From assembly GCF_009846525.1 (NCBI RefSeq), contig NZ_CP024621.1, forward strand, positions 3,286,001 to 3,350,000: DNA of 64,000 bases, given 5' to 3'. Of this stretch, positions 44,663 to 53,998 are shown in pieces. The DNA is from Halomonas meridiana. Lineage in GTDB: Bacteria > Pseudomonadota > Gammaproteobacteria > Pseudomonadales > Halomonadaceae. The translations under genes and the position numbers were made by a program. The notes below the pieces were generated by a model, which worked only from the letters and a program-made list of their open reading frames with translations, was not told the DNA's origin and ran no database searches. How positions within the stretch are numbered: the stretch's first letter is position 1; the number at the start of each line of letters is the position of its first letter.

Positions 44663-47600
44663 GCGTTGAACCTGGCGCGGGCGAGATTCATGATCTTCTG
44701 CTCCAGATCGTCCAGCACCTCGACCGGCAGATCGACACCCTTCTGGTCGCGGATGACATCGAAGAAGTAATCGTCGATGGCGTTGCGTAGATCGTTCTGC
44801 GCCACCTCGTTCGACCACAGATCGACGATCAGATGTGACTTGATGATCTCGATGATGTCCAAGGAGATGACGGCCGCTTCGTCGCCCGCCACCGTCGCCT
44901 CGTCCTGGGTCTGGAGTTGGCCGTCGAGAATACCGAAGAACGCCTGCCCATCCTCGTTGCCTTTGAGGCGTTCGGGCACGTGATGGCCGCGCTCCTTGCG
45001 AGCTATCTGGCTCGCCAGCTTTACCACGCTCTGCAGGTATTCACGTTCGGAGAGCCGCTGCTCGCGGTAGGCGCGAATCGTCTCTTCGAGCAGCTCCGAG
45101 AAACGTTTGTAAAAGGTCGGGTCCTCATCCATGTTCTCGGTGATCGCCCGCCGCGTGGCACTGGAGATGCGGTCGGCCTTCGAGGCGTTCGAGACCCCGC
45201 TCTCCTCGACCACCGCCTTCAGCGCATCGGGATCGTTGATGTTGACCACATCGATGATCGTCTCGGCGGGCATCGCCACGACATGATCGTCGAGCAGCTT
45301 CTGGATCTTGGGCTCGAACTCGCGGATATCGACCGTTTCCTGATAGCGGATCTGGACCGAGCGCTTGAGTTCCGAGAACTGCTGCCAGTCGCGCTTTAGG
45401 GCGTCCACTTTATTCTGGTCGAAGACGTCGAGCAGCTTGTCCGACGACAGCGCGATATGCAGGCAACGGCTGAAGGCGCTCAGGCGCGCATAGAAGTCCT
45501 GGCGGCGCGCTTCGTCGGCGAGATGTCGCTCGAACTGCTCCATGTCGCGCTTGTTGCGCACCGGCTTGAACAGATCCCACAGCTGATCGTGACGCTGAGG
45601 CAGCTTGCGGATCTCCTCGCGAACATCGTGCACCGTCCCGGTGAGGTCCGCCGCTTCGTAGCCCTCGAAGGCGTTGTAGGTGGTCAGCGCGCTGTCGAGC
45701 TCGCCGAGCAGGCCTTCGTAGTCGATGACGAAGCCGAACCGCTTCTCCGTATCCCCCTCCTCGAAGAGTCGGTTCACGCGCGCGATGGCCTGCAAAAGAT
45801 TGTGTTCCTTGAGCGACTTACAAACATAGAGCACGGTATTACGCGGTGCATCGAAGCCGGTGAGCAGCTTGGAGACCACGATTAGGATTTCCGGATCGCC
45901 CGAGCCTTTGAAGGCCTCGACGATCTCGCGATTGTAGGCCTCCTCGGTTTTGTACTGCGCCATCATCTTCGCCCAGAAGTCGCGCACGAGATCTCGGGCG
46001 TCCTGGTCGACCTCTTCGTGTCCCTCGTTGTCGTCCGGTGGCGAGATGACGATGGCGCTCGAGACATGACCGATCTCGTCGAGTACCGCTTTGAAGCGGA
46101 CAGCGGCGGCCTTGGAGGGCGCGACGAGCTGTGCCTTGAAGCCGGTCCCCTGCCAGTGCTGGCGATAGTGCTCGGAGATGTCGAACGCCTTGGCGCGGAT
46201 TGCTTGCTCGGTCTTGTTCAGTGCATCCATGCGCGAGAACTTGCGCTTCAGATCGCGGCGCTGATCCTCGCTCAAACCAACGCTGATCTTGTCGAACCAG
46301 CGGTCGATCACCTGCCCCGAGACCTGCTGCTCGACCAGCCTGCCCTCGTAGAGCAGCGGCACCACGGATTCGTCGGCCACCGCTTCGTCGATGCCATAGC
46401 GGTGGATCAACCGGCCGAAGGTCTGTAGCGTGTTCTTCTCTTTCTTCAGCAGCGGCGTACCGGTGAAGCCGAGATAGCAGGCGCGGGGCAGCAGCCGGCG
46501 CATCTTGGCGGCAAACTGGCTATGTCCGCCGTAGCGGCCGGTCTGTGTGCGGTGGCTTTCATCGACCAGCACGAAGACGTTGGGATCGTCATCCGGCGGC
46601 TGGTTTTGCTTCAGCGCGGTATCGAACTTGTTGATGATCGTGGTGATCAGTGGCGTCTTGTCGCGCACGAGTTCGAGCAGATGCGCACCGGTTGTCGCCC
46701 TTACCGGTTCCAGATCGCAGGACTTGAACGTCCCCTTGATCTGCCGGTCGAGGTCGTCACGGTCGGTGACGATGATGATGCGCGGGTTCTCGATGCCGCT
46801 TTCCAGCGCCAGGGCACGACCCAGCATCACCATGGTCAGCGACTTGCCCGAGCCCTGGGTGTGCCAAATGACGCCGCCCTTGCGCGCGCCGCGAGTATCG
46901 TGTTGGCTGATGGTCTCGATCGCCCGCCGGATGCCGAAGAACTGCTGATGACGCGCGATCTTGCGCACACCGCCATCGAACACGGTGAAGCGACGGACCA
47001 GATCGAGCAGCCGTGACGGCCGGCACAGCGCGTAGAGCGTTCGATCCTGCTCGGTCACGGCGCGCTCGCCCTCTTCCCGCAGCGCCAGGAAATGGTCGCG
47101 GGCATCCGCCAGGCGGCCGGTATAGATCGCCTGCGCTTCCGCGATGCTCAGCGGCTGGTTGGCCGCCGCCAACAGTCGCTCGGCTTCGTCCTCGCTGGCG
47201 AGTTCGGCCATCTGCTCCGGGGCCGGTGCTGCCGTGGCAGGGAGTGCGCGCGCCATGACGGAGAGGGCATCCTCCGCGTCGTCCTCTTCCCGCCAGCCAT
47301 GCCAGAACTTCGCTTTGGCACCGACGGTGGCATAGCGCGCCTCCACCCGGTTCATGGTCATCAGTAGCTGCGCAAAGTGGAATAGCTGGGGAATACCGTC
47401 TTCGCGCTGATAGCCGATCAGCTGACTATCGGCCTTCTTCAGGTGTTCAGTGGGCCGCTTGTTCTCGATCACCACGAATGGAATGCCGTTGACGAACGCG
47501 ACGATATCGCAGCGTCGGGTCTGGCGAGACGCCGTCCGCTCGACCGCGAATTCGGCGGTGACGTGGAAAACGTTGTTCTCGGGCGTCTCCCAGTCGATAT

Positions 47601-47973
47601 AGCGAAACGAGTGGCTCTTGGAGTCGCCATCGATGGATTTGGTGATCGTGGTGCCGAGCACCAGGGTGTCGTAGATCTCCTGATTGGTAACGCGCAGCCC
47701 CTTCAGCCGGTCAGGCGTGGGCTTTAGCCGACGCAGCGCCTCATGGGCATCCTGCAGGTCGAAGGGGTACTCTCGCCCGCGATGGGTGAAGCGGTTGAGG
47801 CGCATCGACTGCTCGATCAGGATATCGTCCAGCACCACGTTCTTAAGCCGCCCACCGCGCAGGCGCAGCGCCTCCGCCTGCGACAGCGGAGTGAAGCCCA
47901 GCGCCACCAGCAGCTGTAGCGCGGGAATCTGGGACTGGTGTTTTTCAGCGGCGTTAAAAACTTTGTTCATCAT
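44659..47973 (-). CDS. hsdR: Type I restriction enzyme, R subunit
   Basis: A 1104-residue DNA translocase and nuclease that cuts unmodified DNA far from its recognition site when bound to HsdM/HsdS. The N-terminal nuclease core is Asp156...E170-N-K172. The helicase motor shows TQGSGKS (372-378), DESH (471-474) and FTGTPL. It is intact. Its ATG overlaps the DUF6119 gene stop and its stop overlaps the ygjP start. Base use is GC-rich and typical of hsdM and rhuM in the same operon. Confidence 0.95.
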   Translation of the reverse strand: MMNKVFNAAEKHQSQIPALQLLVALGFTPLSQAEALRLRGGRLKNVVLDDILIEQSMRLNRFTHRGREYPFDLQDAHEALRRLKPTPDRLKGLRVTNQEIYDTLVLGTTITKSIDGDSKSHSFRYIDWETPENNVFHVTAEFAVERTASRQTRRCDIVAFVNGIPFVVIENKRPTEHLKKADSQLIGYQREDGIPQLFHFAQLLMTMNRVEARYATVGAKAKFWHGWREEDDAEDALSVMARALPATAAPAPEQMAELASEDEAERLLAAANQPLSIAEAQAIYTGRLADARDHFLALREEGERAVTEQDRTLYALCRPSRLLDLVRRFTVFDGGVRKIARHQQFFGIRRAIETISQHDTRGARKGGVIWHTQGSGKSLTMVMLGRALALESGIENPRIIIVTDRDDLDRQIKGTFKSCDLEPVRATTGAHLLELVRDKTPLITTIINKFDTALKQNQPPDDDPNVFVLVDESHRTQTGRYGGHSQFAAKMRRLLPRACYLGFTGTPLLKKEKNTLQTFGRLIHRYGIDEAVADESVVPLLYEGRLVEQQVSGQVIDRWFDKISVGLSEDQRRDLKRKFSRMDALNKTEQAIRAKAFDISEHYRQHWQGTGFKAQLVAPSKAAAVRFKAVLDEIGHVSSAIVISPPDDNEGHEEVDQDARDLVRDFWAKMMAQYKTEEAYNREIVEAFKGSGDPEILIVVSKLLTGFDAPRNTVLYVCKSLKEHNLLQAIARVNRLFEEGDTEKRFGFVIDYEGLLGELDSALTTYNAFEGYEAADLTGTVHDVREEIRKLPQRHDQLWDLFKPVRNKRDMEQFERHLADEARRQDFYARLSAFSRCLHIALSSDKLLDVFDQNKVDALKRDWQQFSELKRSVQIRYQETVDIREFEPKIQKLLDDHVVAMPAETIIDVVNINDPDALKAVVEESGVSNASKADRISSATRRAITENMDEDPTFYKRFSELLEETIRAYREQRLSEREYLQSVVKLASQIARKERGHHVPERLKGNEDGQAFFGILDGQLQTQDEATVAGDEAAVISLDIIEIIKSHLIVDLWSNEVAQNDLRNAIDDYFFDVIRDQKGVDLPVEVLDDLEQKIMNLARARFNA

Positions 47974-49676
47974 GATTTTGCCAGAGCTTTGCCGCCTGCT
48001 TCTTCGGACGTTGCAACCGAAGAGGTACGTCCTCTTCTTACCCCTGCCGAAGACGCCGGCTTTTCGATCAGTTCTATCGCAACGTCGAATCCCAATTTTC
48101 GGAGGCGTTCAACTGAAACTTGCAAACTTACCTTACTAAAAAATGGCAATCCCAAAGTCCCGTCGGCGTAGGGTTGGCGCATAATTCCGTAAACAATAGT
48201 GTATTTTTCGCGAACAACACGTTCGGTTGATTTTGGCAAATGGACTTCAAAACCTTTCTTCTCAGACTTAACAATTGAACGCAGTTTTTTCCTAAACTCT
48301 TTATCGCCTACGAAAGCCTCTGCACTGACAACACCCTGTGACCAAAGGTGGCTTATGGGGCCGGAAGAGTGGCCGTCTTTCAAGTGAATGAAGTGTTTTT
48401 TATCTGACAAAAAGTCCGCTGGCTCGAGGTTTGCATTTCGCACACCGGCGGGGTTGATTTTTTCCCTATCGAGCTTGAGAAGATCTGCTGCCCTAGTCGC
48501 AACCAGATTCGCGATGAGTTCTTGCTCATTATGTGCAGCGGTCTTTCCAATAATATTGACTGTGTCGATCTCATCAAAAAATTTGTTCACACTATCCTTG
48601 AATAATGCTTCGACCTGAAACCAGTTGCCAGCAAAAAGGATAAAATAAAGCGTGTCCGTTTTCGAGGTCAAAGACGCCTCGTGAATAAAGCAATCGTAAA
48701 CTTTCCATTTTTCCGAGAACTGATCTTTGTCAGACGGCTTCGCGGAAATTCGATGTTTTTCCTTTATCTCTTTAATGTCGCCGGTGAATTTGCATCGATT
48801 CAGCTCACTTATATAGTCAGTTATTGCCAAGCTGTGAAATGTGGCCCCATGACTTCCAAAGCCATTGTAGTGAAGCTCACTCCCTTCGATATAGTTGGCC
48901 ACTTCCGGTGGCGACATGTGAAGATCCACCGGATTACCCTTTCGCAACTCACCCAGATCTACAAATAACTTTTCGTCCAGCTGTTCGATGAGATCCTTTT
49001 CGATCACGGGTCGCAGGTTATCAACCCATTTAAAATCAGTTTTATAGTCTGTTTTTTCGTAAACCTTAAAGATCTCATTACATTTTTTCTGGACATCATT
49101 AATATCTAGCTCACAAGTGATAGATAAAGAATCCTTACCTGCAACAAAGCGTGCAAAACTTGGATCTTTAGGCGTACCACCTGCGACCCTCGCGACATCA
49201 CGCAATCGATCAACGCCGAAGGCATTGACATCGCTATCACGGCTAGCCTGAACTCTTTTTTGGAATGTAACCGCATCTGGTGTTGCCAAATCCAGTGAAC
49301 GTATATTGCTCCCCGGAACAGAGTTCAGCGTGACCTTCAATCCAAACTGTCGCTCAAACGCATCGTCGTTGAGGGCGATATGAATATGTCCGAAGCAGAT
49401 GGCAGCGAATCTTGCCCCGATAGGGACGAAAATCACAGCACCTGCGCCACCTGTAAATATTTCGTCAGGTATTTCATTAGATCCTTCTTCGATGAAGGAG
49501 CGCCATTTAGGAGGGTTCGAATATATTTGTCCGACAAATACTGTCGCTCCCTCAATCAACTCCCATGGCCCTCGCTGAAGAGCGCGACCCGCGTTTGGGG
49601 CGAAGGTGTCAGTGAAGGCCCTTTCTATGTCTCGGCCTTCACGTAAAAGACGTATGTTGAGGGTGCGCACAGTCAT
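47970..49676 (-). CDS. DUF6119 (TIGR04141) family protein inside the type I R-M operon
   Basis: A 568-residue protein of the 'sporadically distributed' TIGR04141/DUF6119 family; function unknown. Features visible are the N-terminal VRTLNIRLLREGRDIERAFTD, IFVPIGARFAAICFGHIHI, SLDLATPDAVTFQKRVQASR, and a central part with YDCFIHEASLTSKTDTLYFILFAGNWFQV. The C-terminal 40 residues are Ala/Ser/Lys-rich. It begins 1 base after the hsdS stop and overlaps hsdR by 4 bases, so its translation is coupled to both. Its DNA is markedly AT-richer than hsdM/hsdR, pointing to separate acquisition. Confidence 0.78.
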   Translation of the reverse strand: MTVRTLNIRLLREGRDIERAFTDTFAPNAGRALQRGPWELIEGATVFVGQIYSNPPKWRSFIEEGSNEIPDEIFTGGAGAVIFVPIGARFAAICFGHIHIALNDDAFERQFGLKVTLNSVPGSNIRSLDLATPDAVTFQKRVQASRDSDVNAFGVDRLRDVARVAGGTPKDPSFARFVAGKDSLSITCELDINDVQKKCNEIFKVYEKTDYKTDFKWVDNLRPVIEKDLIEQLDEKLFVDLGELRKGNPVDLHMSPPEVANYIEGSELHYNGFGSHGATFHSLAITDYISELNRCKFTGDIKEIKEKHRISAKPSDKDQFSEKWKVYDCFIHEASLTSKTDTLYFILFAGNWFQVEALFKDSVNKFFDEIDTVNIIGKTAAHNEQELIANLVATRAADLLKLDREKINPAGVRNANLEPADFLSDKKHFIHLKDGHSSGPISHLWSQGVVSAEAFVGDKEFRKKLRSIVKSEKKGFEVHLPKSTERVVREKYTIVYGIMRQPYADGTLGLPFFSKVSLQVSVERLRKLGFDVAIELIEKPASSAGVRRGRTSSVATSEEAGGKALAKS

Positions 49677-49677
49677 C

Positions 49678-50874
49678 TTATTCCTCCATTTCGACTCGCC
49701 ATTCGCCAGTTAGCAGCTTCTGCATCAACCCGCGCTTCTGCCGTGTAACAGCCTTGATCTCGCGTTCGGTCGCTTCCAGATCACCTCTTGCGGTGTCCAG
49801 CACCTCTGTAATCGCCTTCTGCTCGTCGAGTTCGGGCAGTGGTAGCTTCAGCGCGGCCAGATCGGCGTAGTAGGTGCGTTGGCGAACACTGCCCGAGCCA
49901 CCGCTATTGATGTAATGCGCCCACCACGACGTTTTTCGCAGATGATCGAGGTAACCGGGATCGAGCCCGTCGGCGTTGCAGGCAAAGACAACGTAGTCGG
50001 GGCTGACCAGTACCTCTTCATCGCGTTGATTCATTGCGATGGAGCCGACATTGATGCGCATGGGGTTGTAGGCGAAGGCGCGAGGCGGCAGGCGCTTATA
50101 GCGGCTGATATCACCAGCGATGGTCTGTTCCCGCATCGGCACGACCCCCTGGGCCTTGGTTACTCCCATGACATAGTCGCGGCCGAGTCCATTGGCTCCA
50201 TTTCGTCCGGTCAACTCATGGGTAACGGTCGCAAGGCGCGTCGGCGTCCACTGGCGTCGCGGGCCATTTGTGCAGAGGTTTCCGAAAAGGAGGGTCGCCC
50301 TTAGACTACCCAAGCGCTGTTCCTTCGCCGCTCTAAGCACAGCGAGCTTTTCGAGCGCTTCATCCCAAACCTGCAAGATATGAGCGATCTTGCGTTGCTC
50401 GATAAGCCGAATGGCTGGAATACGAATTTCTCGGATCAGCTCGCCGCTTAGATTTTCTTGTCCCCCAGAGTTCGAGAGTGCACGAATACGTGGATAGTCG
50501 CTCTGAAGAACATAGAAAAGGAATTTTTTATCGTAATCGGCTGTTGGAGTTATGGCAGCACAGGCTTGATTTGTAGCTGCGTCTAATCCCAAAATGCCAA
50601 CTTGTCCTCGAGTTTTTCCTTGACCGTAAAGAGCTATAAGCAGCGTTCCCTTTGGGAAAATCTTGGCCGCTGAGTTTTTCAGCCCTTCTTCTGAAATCTG
50701 CTCCTTGGTGCTTGTGATAACCGAATAGTCTACTTCAGAGGTCGTCACCCATGGGATACCGCCTTTCTGCCAATAATTTGGCTTCTTCCGATTCGGTGTT
50801 CCACCTGCACTGATATTTGCCAAGCTGCCAAGTGGCACAGTTGCTATTTGAGAAGTTTGCTTACTCACTCCCAC
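49678..50874 (-). CDS. hsdS: Type I restriction enzyme, specificity subunit (two TRDs)
   Basis: A 398-residue HsdS. The first target-recognition domain runs to about residue 160 (ISAGGTPNRKKPNYWQKGGIPW, then SGGQENLSGELIREIRIP), followed by the central conserved helix, the second TRD (YVMGVTKAQGVVPMREQ ... GSGSVRQRTYYADLAALKLPLPE), and the C-terminal helix. It sets the bipartite DNA target. TRD1 DNA is AT-richer than TRD2. The start is GTG 50874, overlapping the RhuM stop by 14 bases; a GTG two codons later is possible. Confidence 0.93.
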   Translation of the reverse strand: MGVSKQTSQIATVPLGSLANISAGGTPNRKKPNYWQKGGIPWVTTSEVDYSVITSTKEQISEEGLKNSAAKIFPKGTLLIALYGQGKTRGQVGILGLDAATNQACAAITPTADYDKKFLFYVLQSDYPRIRALSNSGGQENLSGELIREIRIPAIRLIEQRKIAHILQVWDEALEKLAVLRAAKEQRLGSLRATLLFGNLCTNGPRRQWTPTRLATVTHELTGRNGANGLGRDYVMGVTKAQGVVPMREQTIAGDISRYKRLPPRAFAYNPMRINVGSIAMNQRDEEVLVSPDYVVFACNADGLDPGYLDHLRKTSWWAHYINSGGSGSVRQRTYYADLAALKLPLPELDEQKAITEVLDTARGDLEATEREIKAVTRQKRGLMQKLLTGEWRVEMEE

Positions 50875-51898
50875 GCCCTCTCTTCCCTAACTTCGCAACG
50901 TCGGCAATACGCTTCAGCTCCTCAATGTCACCTGCTTCATCCGCCGCCTGCTGCTGGGCGGCCTTGCGCTTGGCATCGAACGCCTCGTAGCGCTCGTGGG
51001 CGATACGCTTGGCGGCTTCCGCTGAGATTGAGCCCGCGCCCTCCAGCTTTGGCAGTTCGTTGGCGGTCAGGAAGGTGTCGAGCACGCGCTCCCACTCTGC
51101 CAGCCGCATGGTCTGCCGTCGCGTCGCGCGCAGTTCGGCGGTGTTGAGGAAAGTCTCGACGATCAGGTTGAGCTCCTTGATCTCGGCCTCGGCCAGATAG
51201 TTCTTGGCCGTTCCCACATCGGCCTTGCGCGGTGGGCGCCCCTTGTCGGCGTTCTTCCAGGTCGTCAGGCCCATATTGGGCTGATCGGGATTGGCGCGGG
51301 CGCGAATCAGCTCGCCGGCGGTATGGCTGGTCACGGCGTTGAGCATCTTGTTCTGGATCGTGGCGTAGAAGGTGGGGACGGCCGGCGAGCTGGGGTCATA
51401 ATCCTCGCTGAGCACCAGGATATCGCGCACTTTCTGATAGAAGCGTGCTTCCGAGGCGCGGATATCGCGGATGCGTTCGAGCAGCTCGTCGAAGTAGTCC
51501 CAGGCGGGATCCTTCAGGCGTTCGTCGTGCATGACGAAGCCCTTGACGAGATACGCCTTCAAGACCGCTGAGGCCCAGCGGCGGAACTGCACCCCGCGAG
51601 GGCTGCGCACGCGGTAGCCGACCGCCAGAATCAGCTCGAGGTTGTAGTGCTTGAGCGAGCGGCGCACCTGGCGCCCACCCTCGCTGCGAACTTGTAAGAA
51701 TTCCTTACAGGTTGTCGCCTCGGTCAGCTCTTCATCGTCGTAGATCGCCCGCACGAGCTGGGTGATGCCCTGCGGGCTGGAAGCAAACAGCTCCGCCATC
51801 TGGCCCTGGGTCAGCCATACGGTGCCCTCCACGGCGCGCAGTTGAATCTCGGCCTGGCCGTCCTCGGTGGTATAGAGGATGATTTCGCCTTCAGACAT
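50861..51898 (-). CDS. RhuM family protein
   Basis: A 345-residue protein of the virulence RhuM family: EIILYTTEDGQAEIQLRAVEGTVWLTQGQMAELF, then the LILAVGYRVRSPRGVQFRRWASAVLKAYLVKGF block and a C-terminal LNTAELRATRRQTMRLAEWERVLD segment. The first part resembles phage Bro/KilA-like DNA-binding elements. RhuM genes are often found beside type I R-M genes, yet their role there is not settled. ATG 51898 overlaps the hsdM stop by 8 bases. Composition is GC-rich like hsdM. Confidence 0.88.
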   Translation of the reverse strand: MSEGEIILYTTEDGQAEIQLRAVEGTVWLTQGQMAELFASSPQGITQLVRAIYDDEELTEATTCKEFLQVRSEGGRQVRRSLKHYNLELILAVGYRVRSPRGVQFRRWASAVLKAYLVKGFVMHDERLKDPAWDYFDELLERIRDIRASEARFYQKVRDILVLSEDYDPSSPAVPTFYATIQNKMLNAVTSHTAGELIRARANPDQPNMGLTTWKNADKGRPPRKADVGTAKNYLAEAEIKELNLIVETFLNTAELRATRRQTMRLAEWERVLDTFLTANELPKLEGAGSISAEAAKRIAHERYEAFDAKRKAAQQQAADEAGDIEELKRIADVAKLGKRGRGSE

Positions 51899-53408
51899 CG
51901 ACACCGAGCTCCTTCAAATAGCCGGCCATCTTCTTTCGAACCTCGGCCAGCTCACCTTCTATCCGTACGATGTCGCGCTGAACGGCGGCCACGTCGATCT
52001 CTTCTTCCGGCTCGAAGGTATCCACGTAACGGGGAATGTTGAGGTTGTAGCCGTTTTCCAACAGCTCCTCGGGGCTGGCGCGATGGGAGTAGCGCTCGAT
52101 CTCGGCGCGGGTGCGATAGGTCTCCAGCACCTTGCCGATATGGGTGTCATCCATCACGTTCTGAGTCTTGCTCGGCGTGAATGCCTTGCTGGCGTCGATG
52201 AACAGCACGTCGCGGCGTGATTCGTTGGCGCCCCCTTCCTCCCGCGAGCGGTCGAAGATCAGGATGGCGACCGGAATCCCCGTGGTGGTGAACAGGTTGG
52301 CAGGCAAGCCGACGACCGTATCGAGCAGATTCTCTTCGATCAACTGCTGGCGGATGCGACCCTCGGCACCGGCGCGGAACAGCACCCCGTGGGGCACGAT
52401 GACCGCGACGCGGCCGGATTGGCGCTTGGCAATCTCGATCATGTGGGTGATGAAGGCGTAATCGCCCTTCGATTTGGGCGGCACGCCGCGCCAGAAACGC
52501 GCGAACGGATCGGCACCGGCGTTCTCCGCGCCCCATTTATCCAGCGAGAACGGCGGGTTGGCGAGCACCACGTCGAAGCGCATGAGGTGATCGCTCTCCA
52601 CCAGCGCCGGGCTGTTGAGGGTGTCGCACCACTCGATGCGCGCGGCATCCTTGGCGTGCAGGAACATGTTCATGCGTGCCAGTGCCCAGGTGGCGCCGTT
52701 GACCTCCTGACCGTAGAGGGCGAAGTTTTCGGAGCCGACCTCCTGGGAAGCCTGGATCAGCAGCGAGCCGGAGCCGCAGGCGGGGTCGCAGATGGTGCTG
52801 CCCGGCGCGGGCGCGGCCAGTTTGGCCAGCAGGCGCGAGACCGCCGTGGGCGTGTAGAACTCGCCGGCCTTCTTGCCGGCGTCCGAGGCGAAGCGCGAGA
52901 TGAGATAGATGTAGCACTCACCGATGATGTCCTCGGTCACCCGAGAGGGGCGCAGGTCGAGTGCGGGTTTGGCGAAATCCTCGAGCAGATTCTTGAGTCG
53001 GCGGTTGCGGTCCTTGGGGCGGCCAAGGTTGGCTTCTGAATTGAAGTCGATATTGCGAAAGACCCCCTCCAGCTTGGTACGATTCGCGTCTTCTATCTGT
53101 TCGAGTGCGATATTGATCAGCTCGCCGATATTGGGCGCGCTGCGCTGTGCATGCAGATCGTAGAAGCTTGCGCCTTCGGGTAAGACGAAACGTTCGCGCT
53201 CCAGACGGCGGCGAATGCGTGCTTCGTCACCGCCGAACTGTTTGCGGTAGATTTTAACGTGATCATTCCAAAGATCCGAGATGTACTTCAGAAATAGCAT
53301 AACCAGAATGTAATCCTTGTACTGGCCCGCATCTACGGCACCGCGGAAGGTGTCGCAGGCGGCCCAGGCGGTCTGGTTGATCTGCTGCTGCGTCATTTGA
53401 TCGGTCAT
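51891..53408 (-). CDS. hsdM: Type I restriction enzyme, DNA methyltransferase subunit
   Basis: A 505-residue N6-adenine methyltransferase. The N-terminal helical domain (QTAWAACDTFRGAVDAGQYKDYILVMLFLKYISD) is followed by the AdoMet site DPACGSGS (208-215) and the catalytic NPPF (284-287). It pairs with HsdS to methylate the target and protect host DNA. It overlaps the upstream half-S gene by 4 bases (ATGA) and the RhuM gene by 8. Confidence 0.96.
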   Translation of the reverse strand: MTDQMTQQQINQTAWAACDTFRGAVDAGQYKDYILVMLFLKYISDLWNDHVKIYRKQFGGDEARIRRRLERERFVLPEGASFYDLHAQRSAPNIGELINIALEQIEDANRTKLEGVFRNIDFNSEANLGRPKDRNRRLKNLLEDFAKPALDLRPSRVTEDIIGECYIYLISRFASDAGKKAGEFYTPTAVSRLLAKLAAPAPGSTICDPACGSGSLLIQASQEVGSENFALYGQEVNGATWALARMNMFLHAKDAARIEWCDTLNSPALVESDHLMRFDVVLANPPFSLDKWGAENAGADPFARFWRGVPPKSKGDYAFITHMIEIAKRQSGRVAVIVPHGVLFRAGAEGRIRQQLIEENLLDTVVGLPANLFTTTGIPVAILIFDRSREEGGANESRRDVLFIDASKAFTPSKTQNVMDDTHIGKVLETYRTRAEIERYSHRASPEELLENGYNLNIPRYVDTFEPEEEIDVAAVQRDIVRIEGELAEVRKKMAGYLKELGVDV

Positions 53409-53998
53409 GGGGCCATTTCCTTGTGATCGGCGGCCATCGCGGCTTCGCCGAGAATGAGGCTCGATAGTCGTTCCCGGTGTGTGGCGAGTTCCCGCAACAG
53501 ATGCACTTCCTGCCGCGCTAGGGCATTCAGTTCGACGATGCGCTGCTGTGTGGCAAGGTCGGGGACGGCGATCTCGAGCCGTTCCAGCACTTTCATCGGA
53601 ATCATTCGCAGGCTCGTGCCCTGGGCTTCGGCACCAAGCCGACGCTGGGCGTCAGGTTGATTGATGGCCCAGGCCAGGTAGGACGGCAGCAGGTAGCTCG
53701 TATCGGGGCACAGGATGAAAAGAGGATTGACGACCAGTACGGGCTCCGTCAGACCATCGTCAATGGCGACGGCAGTGCTCGGCTCTCCCCGAGAGCGAAA
53801 CACGACCTCACCGCCGGTCACGAAATAGCGAGCAGCAAGACCTTCTAGCATGTAACGCTCAAGCCGAGGCGCAGGCGGCATAGCGTCCGTAGCGATATTG
53901 CGCAATTGAAGCACTGGAACCCCTCCATGTGCGGCGGGTTCGAGACTGCTGCGCGCTGTATATCCTGAATGAATACTGCAAATCTCAGCGAGCATCAT
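53405..53998 (-). CDS. Single-TRD HsdS-like protein upstream of hsdM
   Basis: About 197 residues forming one HsdS-like half: the N-terminal LAEICSIHSGYTARSSLEP, a TRD with VPVLQLRNIATD and VVFRSRGEPSTAVAIDD, then SLRMIPMKVLERLEIAVPDLATQQRIVELN and a C-terminal helix. This is the layout of one TRD plus one conserved helix. It heads the operon and overlaps hsdM. Half-S proteins can dimerise to make a symmetric recognition unit or swap with full S; which applies is unknown. ATG 53998 follows AGAGA; a second ATG is adjacent. Confidence 0.78.
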   Translation of the reverse strand: MMLAEICSIHSGYTARSSLEPAAHGGVPVLQLRNIATDAMPPAPRLERYMLEGLAARYFVTGGEVVFRSRGEPSTAVAIDDGLTEPVLVVNPLFILCPDTSYLLPSYLAWAINQPDAQRRLGAEAQGTSLRMIPMKVLERLEIAVPDLATQQRIVELNALARQEVHLLRELATHRERLSSLILGEAAMAADHKEMAP

